Assembly: GCA_024345305.1 (NCBI GenBank)
Contig: BRON01000011.1
Span: 372,001 to 436,000 of the forward strand
Length of the DNA stretch: 64,000 nt
Source of the DNA: Mrakia gelida
Lineage: Eukaryota > Basidiomycota > Tremellomycetes > Cystofilobasidiales > Mrakiaceae
Reading direction: 5' to 3'
Part shown: positions 55,243-64,000 of the stretch, piece by piece
How positions within the stretch are numbered: position 1 is the first letter of the stretch
Layout: every line of letters starts with the position of its first letter
Made by a program: the position numbers and the translations under genes
The notes under the pieces: model-generated
What the model was told of the DNA's origin: nothing
Databases searched by the model: none
Seen by the model: the letters and a program-made list of their open reading frames with translations, nothing else

Positions 55243-56587
55243 CTACTGGACTCCCTCCATCTCCGCATCCTCATCCTCCTCCTCTCCTCCCGGCGCGCTC
55301 AAAACCAACGCGATCTCCGTCTCAACCCCCCTGAACTCAACGACGCCCGTATCCAACCACTCCTGCAACGTCCCTTCAACATCCACAACTTCTTCCGCCC
55401 CTCCGCCTAAGTAGTACCCGGCTCGACGCGTCGACCTCAGCTGGATCTTCATCGACCCGTTCCCACCTCGTTCCAGCTGGTCTTGGAACGCCGATTTCCC
55501 ATCGTTCCCGATCAGCGTGACGATTGATCCATCTCCTACGCAGTGAACCTCCCTCAGACGAGTCCAGAACGGGATGAAGGACATGGAGGAGAGGGCGTTG
55601 GGTTCTGCCGTTGGGCGAGCGGACGAACTTCCGCCGACGAGACGGAAGATGACAGGGTTGAAGAGTTGAAGAAGGCGAGTGAATTTGCTGTCGATGAGGA
55701 GGTCCACGGGGTCATCGATTAGGATGGTGAAGATCTCGACCGCGAGGGGCTGTTGAGTTGGAGGGAGGGCTTGGAGAGCGTCGGAGAAGTGAAAGGACTC
55801 GTCGTTTTCGTCGTCCCAGCATTCGAGGCCGATGAGTTCGATTCAGCGAGGAGTGAGGAGGGAGGTGATACGTGGGGAGGTGGGAGAGGTGGTGGATGGG
55901 CCCTGGGAAGATGGAACACCGAGGCGTGATGAGCAAGTTGGAAGGAGAACGAAACAAGGAGAGGGGTCTGGAGCGAGCTCACTCGAGAGGTGACGAGCCG
56001 AATGACTTGGTTGATGTCGTCCGTGAGAACGTTCCCATACCTTCGTCGTACAGAGACCTCCAGCATCCTGAAGGATACGAGGTAGAGCCTCGACTGTTCG
56101 TTCAACGGAAGGAGGCAGAGGATCGACTGGAGGATCTCGGTTGGGAGGGAGAGGAGCGAGGTAGGGAGTTGAGAGGGGTCGGAGGAAAGCGATTTCCGAG
56201 GTTCAGTCTGAAGCGGAGGATCAAAGGAAAAGTAGGATTCGTCAGTGAGAAGCTGAGAGTGGAGACGTAGGTCAAGGAGCTCGAGAAAGGGAAGGGAAGT
56301 GAGGGAGGGAGGGAGGGAAAGGTTGAGCTCACCTTGGTCGGCTTCGACCACCGCCATCTGCTTTCTTCCTCCCCGTGCTTCTCTCGTACCCAGAACCCTT
56401 CAGGAAAGACCTTCTCCTCCAGCTGACAAGCGAAGACTTGCTGAGGTTCGTTCTCTGCCGAGAGACGAGCGATGGTCGAGGCGTGAGCTTCGAGTTGGAC
56501 GGCCTGACGAGCGACGACCTCGGGAAGATGGGCCAAAGAGCGAACTTGGTCTTGGAGTTGAGCGATTTGAGAGGCGAGGAGATCCAT
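55243..56587 (-). pseudogene. Coiled-coil F-box-like family copy I with in-frame TGA
   Basis: Exons 56587-56333, 56207-55983 (225 bases) and 55902-55243 keep phase. Exon 1: MDLLASQIAQLQDQVRSLAH coil, then FPEGFWVREKHGEEE and SRWRWSKPTK. Exon 2: SLLSLPTEILQSILCLLPL and LYLVSFRMLEVSVRRRY. Exon 3 opens GPSTTSPTSPRITSLLTPR and then meets TGA at 55843-55845. Beyond it the same frame continues 200 codons of well-kept family sequence (IELIGLECWDDENDESF, SFIPFWTRLREVHCVGDGS, GTLQEWLDTGVVEF). In copy E the aligned residue is Ser (PRVGSLFVPQSLEVEL), so one base change (TCA to TGA) fits. Skipping the stop with a CAG acceptor further in would remove about 50 residues and is possible. Confidence 0.65.
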
Positions 56588-56738
56588 GAGAGGGAGAAGA
56601 GGATAGGAACGGCCAAAAAAAGGCTGAAAGTGCTGCTGTCGTTGGAGAAGAAAGTAAAGGCGAAGCGTCGAGCTCGCCTCCCTCCTTCCGCCATCCGCAT
56701 CCCTCCTCCTCCCCCTTCCTTCTCTTCTCTTCTCGACG

Positions 56739-59319
56739 ATGGAATCCAACAGCGACTCCACTGCCAGACAGCTCATAGACGAGAGCAGAAAGCTTCTCAG
56801 CTCCGCCTCCGTAGCTCAAGCTCAATGCCTCCACGAGCTGGAGGTCTCCCTCTACGACCTCAGCTGCGAGGTGAAAGCGAGGGACCTCAAGCTCATTCAG
56901 CTCGCTCAAGAGGTCGCGTCCCTCCGTTCTTCCAACGAGAAGAAGGATAGGAAGCTCGAGGCTCTCGAGACCTCGACGAGCCACAAGATCTCCGCTCTCT
57001 CGAGGCAGGTAGGTAGCATTCATAGACGGCGAGTTCCTCGAATGCAAAAGCAAGGCGAAACGAGTCTGTAACGAAAATCGAGCCGCAGCGTGATCCGCAA
57101 AAAACGATTTTCTAGCAAGGATAAGGCAGGTAGGCAGGGGGGAGGATAAGGCAAATAAGGCAAGTGGGATCGAGGCGGGATAAGGCAGTAGTAAGGCAGA
57201 GAGAAGAGAGGAGAGAGAGAGAGTTCGGTGTCCCGTCGCGTTCGTGCGGTCTTCATCGTGAAGCGAGTCCGTTTCCTAGGGGAGGAGAGCGAGAGTAGAG
57301 TGAAGGAAGTCAGCGAAAACGACGCAGGCCTTCTTCGTGGTCCAGATAAAGCAGGCGAGGGACTTAAGTTCGTAGTCTGTAGAAGGAAACTCGTCGTTCA
57401 GCAGCCTCTCCTCCTCGTCGTCGTCCTCAACTCGTCCCTCCTCCACGTCAATCCCAACCATCAACCCCAACTCCTCGCACCCGACCTCCATCAACCTCTG
57501 CCTAAACCTCCACCTCTGCTCGATAACGGGGACGTGGGAGCATCGAAGGAGGTGGGGTTCGTCCTCGAGCTCCAAGCATCCAAATCGACAGAGTCCGTCG
57601 CGTTTGGGTTGTCCGACCTTCCTTCGTCGTCGCGTCACGGAACGAAGGGTGTGGTGGCCGGCGAGGAAGCGAATGAGGGTAGGGCAGCTCTATCCGGAAG
57701 GGAGTTGGGTTGGGTTTGGGAAGGGGAGGAGGAGGAGGAGGCGGGAAGGGAAGCCCTCGACGGTTCGGTGGGAGGGGGACAGATGTCTGATCGAGCGCAG
57801 AAGAGAGAGCTTGCGAGAAGGATTCGGGTGGTGCTCCCGACGGCGAGCGTGGGTCTGTTCAAGCAGCTGAAGGAAATCATGGTGAGCTCAACTCTTCTTT
57901 CCTCTCGTTCCTCGCTCTCCTGCGATCTCAGGGTAAACCTGCACCCGAACAGTAAGTCGATGCTCACCCTATGAATTTCGTCCTTCTTCGGTACACAGAC
58001 CGACAAACTCCTCGTAGATATCGACTCCCTCCCTCCCAACACGATCGCCCAACTCCTCGCTCTCCTCAACGCTCTGGACACGGACGCCGTTTCCTCTGCG
58101 TCGACTGTGGGTCAGAGCCGGGCGCGACTGGAGCTCGCGAGCAGGATGTTGAAGACTTGGAAGCAAAGGCAGGAGGATACGAAGGGTCATTGGAGTTGGT
58201 TGATGCCGGTGAGTCGCTTTTTTGTTCTTCGCTTCCTTTCGACGCGTCGCTCGTTCGCTCGCTTGCTTTTCGTTCATACTCGCCGCTCGTTACTCACGTC
58301 GCGCATTTACTTCTCTGCTCGCATCTTACCAGAACGGGCAAGAGATCAAAGCTCCCGATGTCGTCAAATCCTCCCAGCGATCACCTCCGACCCTCGCCTC
58401 TCTCCCAGCCGAACTTTTCGACATCATCATCTCCCTCCTCCCCTCAAAAGCGAAAGCGATTCTCTGCCGAACGAGCTTCGATATCCTCAAGCGGCTTTCG
58501 AGGAATATGTACCACAGTGTCACGCTGACGAGCAGCCAAGCTGAATGGTTCATCAGCGGCAAAGTGAGTCCTGCCTCTCCTAGCCCGTTCGGACTTCCTT
58601 CCCTTCTCGTCCTCAAGTTTCTCTTTCTGACTCGCCCGTCGTTCTTCTTCTTCCATAATTTTAATCTCCTGCAGCTCATCCCCGTCCCTCCCTCCAATCG
58701 AATCCGACCTCTTCTCCTACCTTCCACGCTCAACCTCATCACGGCGGACTGGGACGGGACGAACGGCTTCTTCCCTCACACTCACGCTCTCTGCAATCGA
58801 TACAGCCGCTCCTACCCTCCAAACTATCCTCATCCTCGACCTCCCGCCCACCTCCACATTGTCAATCTCATCATGGACGCCAACACCTCCGTCGAGCGCT
58901 GCCTCAGATACTGGAACGAGTTCCTCTCTCTCGCCGACCCCGTCGTCCTTCAACTCACCCGCAAAGAAGGTCAACTCGTCCCACCGACTACAGTCCATTG
59001 GTCTTTCGACATGGTCGCCTACGTCTCAAAACACTGGACTCGATTGGAGGAGGTCGTTGGGATGGGAGCGAAGAGTGTCGTTGTCCAAGCCGAGGCTGGG
59101 AAGGAGCCGCGAATCGCCTTTTGGGAGTGTTTGGAGAGGTGTATAATCGCGAGAGGAGGGGAGAGTATACCCTACTACGAGTTGGAGACGACGGTGGAGG
59201 GAGTGGAGGCGCCGTGGAAGGAGAGAGTGCTGAAGACGGAGGTCCGGACGCGTCTCGCTGCTCCTGCACCGCCGTTGAGTGGGAGGGAGATCTCTTGCCG
59301 GTTTGTTATGAGGGCTTGA
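56739..59319 (+). CDS. Coiled-coil F-box-like protein J
   Basis: Intact family member in five exons, 484 residues: 56739-57008, 57783-57881, 57999-58208, 58333-58563 (231 bases) and 58675-59319. Exon 1 is a long coiled coil (MESNSDSTARQLIDESRKLL, DLKLIQLAQEVASLRSSNEK). Exons 2 and 3 add VGLFKQLKEIM and TDKLLVDIDSLPPNTIAQLL, ending in the Trp linker KGHWSWLMP. Exon 4 carries the F-box-like part (TLASLPAELFDIIISLLPSK, LCRTSFDILKRLSRNMY). Exon 5 has the C-terminal domain with SKHWTRLEEVVGMGAKSVVV and IAFWECLERC, which shows the residue lost to a stop in D. The 774-base first intron holds a LINE-type remnant in reverse. If exon 1 is not part of J, translation would start at ATG 57783. Confidence 0.7.
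57276..57660 (-). mobile_element. LINE-type retrotransposon 3' remnant
   Basis: On the minus strand, inside intron 1 of J, an open piece reads PTLIRFLAGHHTLRS then CRFGCLELEDEPHLLRC and VIEQRWRFRQRLMEVGCEEL. The C-x3-C ... H-x4-C pattern after a basic stretch is the zinc-ribbon that ends many LINE reverse-transcriptase proteins (zf-RVT type). No reverse-transcriptase core is present, so it is a 5'-truncated dead copy. Confidence 0.5.
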
Positions 59320-59705
59320 CTAGTTGTACACTTCCTCGCTGCTTGTGTTTGCACCCTTCTCGCTCGCTGTCGTCTACTTGATCTCTTTGTGCTCGAAACC
59401 TCGCGGTCAACGCGACTCACTCGCTCTGGTTTCCTTCCTCCTTTCACTCTCTCACCCATGAGGAGATCCCGAAAGCAAGCGATGATATGCTTCTTGAAGC
59501 AACCGTCTTCCTCGGCTTCTTCTCCTGCCGTAATAGCTGTCTCCGCTCGTCGTTCAAAGCTCGCAAGAAAAAGGGTCGTAAATCGTCAATCCAAAACTCG
59601 AAGCTCGTCGCCCGCTCATTCCCCATTCTCTTCACCTTCATCCTTTCCTCCCTCCGACTCCCAGTCTCTCCACTTCCCCCTCATCCACCTCTCAGCACAG
59701 GAAGT
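59320..59705. other. Intergenic between convergent J and VPS29
   Basis: No gene supported. Confidence 0.4.
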
Positions 59706-60968
59706 CTACCAGTTCCCACCTCCTCCTCCTCCACCACCAACAGGCACGTCGACAGCTCCACCTCGAACCAACCCTCCTCCAACGCCTCCTCGAGGCTCTT
59801 CTATCGATTTCCGGTACTCGACTTTCTCGACTTTGACCTGAGGATCATATGAAAAAACACGAAGATAAGGGAAGGAGAGAGTCAGTACGAGGAGTCGAGC
59901 GAGGGGAGAAGGAGAGGTTGGGATTCGGTCGAAAGCGAACGAGCGAAGGGAGGCAAAGAGGCAGCGGGAAGGAAGAACGTACATCACCGTCGACGAGAGA
60001 GTACACGTAAGTGACTACCTGAGGTCCTTGGATGTCCATGAGAGCGAAGGAGGGGACGATGGGATCTCTGGGGAGGAGGGAGGACGAGAGGGAGATGAGA
60101 ACGAGATGGTCAGTCAGTTCAGCTCGAACAGCGAGCTCTGAGAGCATCTCGTCGCTTCCGTCTTCCGTCATCAACGACTCATCCCTACTCTGCTGCCCCA
60201 GAGCTCGCCAAACCTCTCCCCGTCGTTTCCCAGCGCCCGAAACAACAAAAGGGCTCGACTCACCCTCCTCCCCCGTCCATCCCCGTCCACGCTCCCGTTG
60301 CGCTCCCAGGGTTGATGAAGAACCTCCCTTCGCTCTCGAAGCTCTCGAATCGATGCGTCCCTCCCGAAACCAAGACGTCCACATCCATCTGGCGAGCGAG
60401 GGAAGCGAGGGAGTGGTGATCCGCTGGAGGGATGACCTGTTGACCTCCGATCACGCCGATTCGAAGGGAAGGGGGGTGAGGGAGAGTGAGAGAGAGAGGG
60501 TAGTGGATGTTCTGTAGACAAAGGTAGGGCGTAGGTCAGTGTGGGAGTGGATGGGAGAAAGGGATGGGGAGGGGGGAGGGGAGAGGAAGGAAGGGAGGGG
60601 AGAGAGAGAAGGAGAGACGAAACGAACCTCATCGTAATCTCCTCGGACGACGTGGATCTCTGGAGCGATGGAACGAAGGTACTCGTGAGTCTCCTTGTCG
60701 CAGACGTTTCCCGTGCAGATAATCTGTTGGATCTTGCCTGCGAACGATGAAAAACGAACGAAGAGTGAGCGGATGGGAGGAGGAAGGAAGGGGAGGAAAG
60801 GGTCGAGCTCACCGGGGACCTGAAGAGTGGAACGAACGGAGGATGGTCAGCTTTGAGCGCAAGAAGCAGCGAGAGGAAGAAGGTACGTACTAGTAGACGC
60901 TTAAACTTTGCTGGGAGGTCTGCAGCCTTGTCTGGGATGTGGAGATCGCCGATAACGAGGACGAGCAT
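59706..60968 (-). CDS. VPS29: Retromer subunit VPS29
   Basis: Phosphoesterase-fold subunit of the retromer that recycles receptors from endosomes to Golgi. The start at 60968 gives MLVLVIGDLHIPDKAADLPA, KFKRLL. A 7-base exon (60819-60813) completes VPGKIQQIICTGNVCDKETH. Then follow EYLRSIAPEIHVVRGDYDE, NIHYPLSLSLTLPPFRIGVI, GGQQVIPPADHHSLASLARQ, MDVDVLVSGGTHRFESFESE and GRFFINPGSATGAW. These cover the GDLH, GN, GD-x-D, HG-like and GT/SH metal-site blocks of the family; the degenerate ligands are normal for VPS29. The last exons give PSFALMDIQGPQVVTYVYSL and a fungal Gly-rich tail ending in seven or more Gly then NW at 59706. Confidence 0.93.
60813..60819 (-). other. 7-base coding microexon (VPS29)
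   Basis: GTCCCCG between CTCTTCAG and GTGAGC. It is required to restore L-VPGK-IQQ, a conserved VPS29 stretch, and changes phase correctly. Confidence 0.75.
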
Positions 60969-61434
60969 GGCTGAAGGGAAGGGAGATGGGAGGAGAAGGG
61001 GAGGAGAGCTGAGGGTCGAAGGGGAGTTGCTGAGAGGCGAAAGTTGAGCTCTAGGTGCGAGTGTAGATGCGAAAAAGGTTGAGGAGCGGAGAGAAGATCT
61101 GAGGTGTCCTAGGGGAGAGTGTGCTGGACGTTGAAGGGGAAGGAAGGTCGAAGCTCGCTTCGCTGCGACGAGGCCGATCCGTCGAGCTGATCGGTTTCTC
61201 CATTTTATTTTTCCGCTTCTGAGACTCGTGGACTCGTCTGGTCTTGCAGAGCTATAGAATCGCGTCGATGGGGATTTTTTCCTCACTTTTTCTCTCTCGA
61301 TTTGTTGCCCGAAATGACGAGTCCGAAGCGGTCGCGTCTCACCTTCTTCGCGCTCAACTCTCTCATCCTTTCCTTCCTCTGCTCTCGTCCATCCATTCCT
61401 CCACGCTCCCCCTCTCGACTTCGCCTTCCTCTCT
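60969..61434. promoter_or_regulatory. Shared upstream region of VPS29 and the rightmost gene
   Basis: 466 bases between divergent starts. No defined site. Confidence 0.35.
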
Positions 61435-64000
61435 ATGGAGAGTCGTCCACCCATGGAAGCTCCCTCCCTCCAGGTTCGACTGGACGCAGCCAAGGTGAGC
61501 AGAACTTTCTTTGGAAGGAGAAAGGACCCGCTTTCCAGCTCCTTCCTCTTTCGCACTTCGTCGCGCCCACACATCCTTCCTCGCAACTTTTCGCACGACT
61601 TCAAGAGAGAAAGACGCGACTGACCTTGTTTCCTTTTGATCTCCAGGCTGCTCAAGTGATGCGGAGTCGACTCTCGGTCGCTACCAGGAAGCTCAAGTCC
61701 GACCACCCATCCCTTCCCTTCCCTGACCTCCAACCTCCACCGCAACTCCCCCTCTCACCAGCATTCTTAGAGGAACCAAACCTTCCACAACCCTCCCAGA
61801 CGGCACTCGGGAAGAGGAAGCTCGTAGAGCCGAACGGCTTGGGATACGGAGGAGAGCTGGGAGGAGCAGGAGGAGGATCGAGGGAGGAGTCAGCTTTGGG
61901 TAGAGGAGGACGAGGAGGTGGAAGCGTTGGAGCTCAGACCAGCAGGACGACGCCGAAACAGAACCTCTACGAGATGCTGCTCGGTCCGAGAGCAGATCAT
62001 CTCGATCAACACGACGACGGAGGAGGGTTGGGAGGTCTAGGCTATGGTTTTCCTTCTGGTCCAACCTCGTCTGGAACGAACGGCACGTCCTCCTTCCACA
62101 ACTATCGAGGAGTCTCCTCGACCCACCACCGACTCCCACCACCAGCCTCATCCTCGCCCTACGATCAACCTTACGACAATCAACCCATGTCTCCATCCCT
62201 CTACCTCAATTCTCCGGATCCCAACCAGTTCACAACGTCCTCCTCGTCGTTCTTCCCGTCCTCCCACAACCCTTTCCCTCTCCGCCCTCGCACTCCCTCC
62301 TCCTCGACGCGGGACGACACCAGCAAAGCCTACTCCTCCCTCTTCCCCACCACCTCTTCCTCATCCTACGGGCGCGATGACAGCAACGACAACGATCCCT
62401 TCATCGTCAGCACCGGGCCAAGGCACCTCGACGCTCCCTACTCTCCTCGACGCGGTCCTCGAATCGTCTCGGACTCTGGACCGCTCAACTTCGCCGCCGC
62501 GTCTCCTCGAGGAATCGGACTTGGTACAGGTGGAGCCTTCGGACGATCACCATCAGCAACCTACTCCTCGTCCTCCCATCACCTCAACGCGAACGCAGGA
62601 GCAGCCGCGTCGTTCTCGTTCGCTCAGAACCACACCACCTCCCCAGTCATCACCTCGAGCCCACAGATGTCGTCGTCGAGAACGTCGATGATGCCTTCGA
62701 GACCTCCTCCGATAGCCAGCCCATCAGGACCCCTCTACCCGTCGAACCTAGGCATGGGAGGAGCAGGCGTCTTCCCTCCGAGACTCGCACCAGGAGCAGG
62801 AGCGTCGCCGTCGTCGTACGAAGGAGGAGGAGGTCAGCCACAACGAGGTCATCGTCGAGCCATCTCGTCCACGCTCTCAGCAGTCGTCAACTTCCAAGCA
62901 TCGCGTCGTCCTGTCAACAACAACACTTCGCCGGAAAGGAAACGTCGACTCCCATCAGGAGGACACTTCTCTCCCTCCTCCTCGCCGGACAAGAAGAAGC
63001 GACGTGCCCTCTCGTACGGAGCTCTACCACCACCGGAACTCCCTCTTCGCAAGAAGACGGGCGCGAGTCGACTCGGAGCGACGGACGTGACGCCGGGATT
63101 GGAGGAGTCGGCGGCGAGTGCTCTCGCGTCGATGTTGGCGAGTTCGAGTTCGACGTACGGGAGTGCAGGAGGAAGGGATTCGTCGGATGGTGGCGGCGTA
63201 GACGGAGCAGTAGGAGGAGCGAGTACGTCGACAGGAGGAGGAGGATCAGGACGAGCGCGAGCAACAGGAACTCCACCTCCTCCGAGCGGAGCAGACGCGA
63301 CGGCAGCAGGGATGTTGATCTTCCTCCACCACTCTCCCAGTCCGGCGAAGACGAAGTCATCAGCGAGGACGCCAGGAGGTGGGATGGGAACTCCCGGACG
63401 AGGTCGAGTCCTCATGTTCGACGATCATCCTCCAACACCTCCGAAACCAGCTCTCCCTCCCGCCTCTTCCTCCTCCTCCACCTCCAACCCTCCTCCTCAA
63501 TTCAAACCCACCCTCTCCCGCCCACCCTCCTTCACCACCACTCCCTCCTCCTCCCAAGAAGGTCTCGTCAACCTCTCCCTCCCCTCACCACCACCACCTC
63601 AAGCTCGTCGCCACCTCGAACCAACATCCTCGACCTCCACCCAACCCGACGCGGCTCTCTCCCCACCAGGACCCTTCTTCTCCCCTCCTCTGAAGAGCGC
63701 ACTCCCGAGCCCTCTCCTCCTCTCCCAAGGTTCCTGCCTCGAAGACGTGCCGATGCAGGAGGAGCGAACGAGGAAGGACGAACCAGAGGACATCATGGGG
63801 AGTCAGAAGGACCCGAGACCGAGAACCCTACCAAGTCCAAGTCCGACGTTGGCTCCGAGAGCGGAGATACAGCAGGGTCCCACGCCTAGTTGGCCTGGTG
63901 AGTTCTCTCCTCCCCTTTGTCGCGTTAGACTATCTTCTCGAGCGAACGAGACCGCAACGAACGCTGACCTCGTTCTCGTCTCGCTTCGTTTTCGGTGCCC
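61435..64000 (+). CDS. Large low-complexity nuclear-type protein, 3' end outside window
   Basis: Starts at ATG 61435 (MESRPPMEAPSLQVRLDAAK). After one intron a long exon (from about 61648) runs to a GTGAGT donor at 63898, so the gene continues beyond the window. The first helix, AAQVMRSRLSVATRKLKSD, faintly resembles the short R-L-x-x-A-x-x-K-L box of Whi5/Nrm1-type G1/S repressors. The rest is Ser/Pro/Gly/His-rich with many SP and TP sites (TTSPVITSSPQ, NTSPERKRRLPSGG, SSSPDKKKRRALSYG, which also looks like a nuclear localisation signal) and a short helix (LEESAASALASMLASSSS, AAGMLIFLHHSPSP). Multiple CDK-type sites fit a cell-cycle regulator. I am not sure of the family. Confidence 0.55.

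Noticed and set aside
61435..63897. His/Ser/Pro-rich protein read as a transcription factor with a DNA-binding domain
   Set aside because: No zinc-finger, bZIP, HLH or homeodomain motif is visible in the part present.
1..64000. CRISPR arrays, tRNA or rRNA genes
   Set aside because: No regularly spaced repeats were seen, and I recognised no cloverleaf or rRNA segment while reading both strands. A tRNAscan/Rfam run would be needed to exclude an intron-containing tRNA.

Overview
The window comes from a nuclear chromosome of a basidiomycete fungus, most likely a red yeast of the Rhodotorula/Rhodosporidium/Sporobolomyces type (Pucciniomycotina, Microbotryomycetes). The grounds are GC-rich sequence, genes split by many 50-100 base introns (donors GTGAGT/GTGAGC and GTTCGT/GTACGT, branch site CTGAC, acceptor CAG), and a divergent HD1/HD2 homeodomain pair typical of a basidiomycete mating-type locus. 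All gene models were spliced by eye; there is no transcript evidence.

Left part (1-11.1 kb): an unrecognised gene, then the mating-type HD1 gene (minus strand) and HD2 gene (plus strand) separated by 147 bases, then a family-61-like glycosyltransferase.

Middle and right (11.3-59.3 kb): housekeeping genes are interspersed with eleven members of one expanded family. Most members have a coiled-coil N-terminal exon, a linker ending in a W-x-W motif, an F-box-like exon that is exactly 231 bases in five of them, and a variable C-terminal domain. I label them A (11.3 kb), B and C (13.6 and 15.7 kb, a tandem pair with a shorter N-terminus), D (20 kb), L (22 kb), E (25.6 kb), G (40 kb), F (42 kb), H (53.6 kb), I (55 kb) and J (56.7 kb). 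A, B, C, F and J look intact. D, E, G, H, I and L each carry a different lesion: nonsense codon, lost start plus 2-base deletion, hairpin insertion, frameshift, nonsense codon, and two nonsense codons. This is a gene family in rapid birth and death beside the mating-type locus.

The housekeeping genes between them are a GT34 glycosyltransferase, a complex I assembly factor (NDUFAF2-like), a short-chain dehydrogenase, PEX11, a small membrane protein, a reading frame joining an auxin-efflux-carrier-like domain to a mitochondrial carrier domain, pyridoxamine-phosphate oxidase, a MYND zinc-finger protein, exosome subunit CSL4, a very large Ser-rich protein, a myosin regulatory light chain, retromer subunit VPS29 and, at the right edge, a partial large low-complexity protein.

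Other signals are a strongly over-represented palindrome GACGCGTC, coding microexons of 6, 7 and 9 bases, a LINE-type remnant inside an intron of J, a MYND gene fragment abutting broken copy E, and a duplicated promoter block with a CACGTG palindrome in front of D and G.
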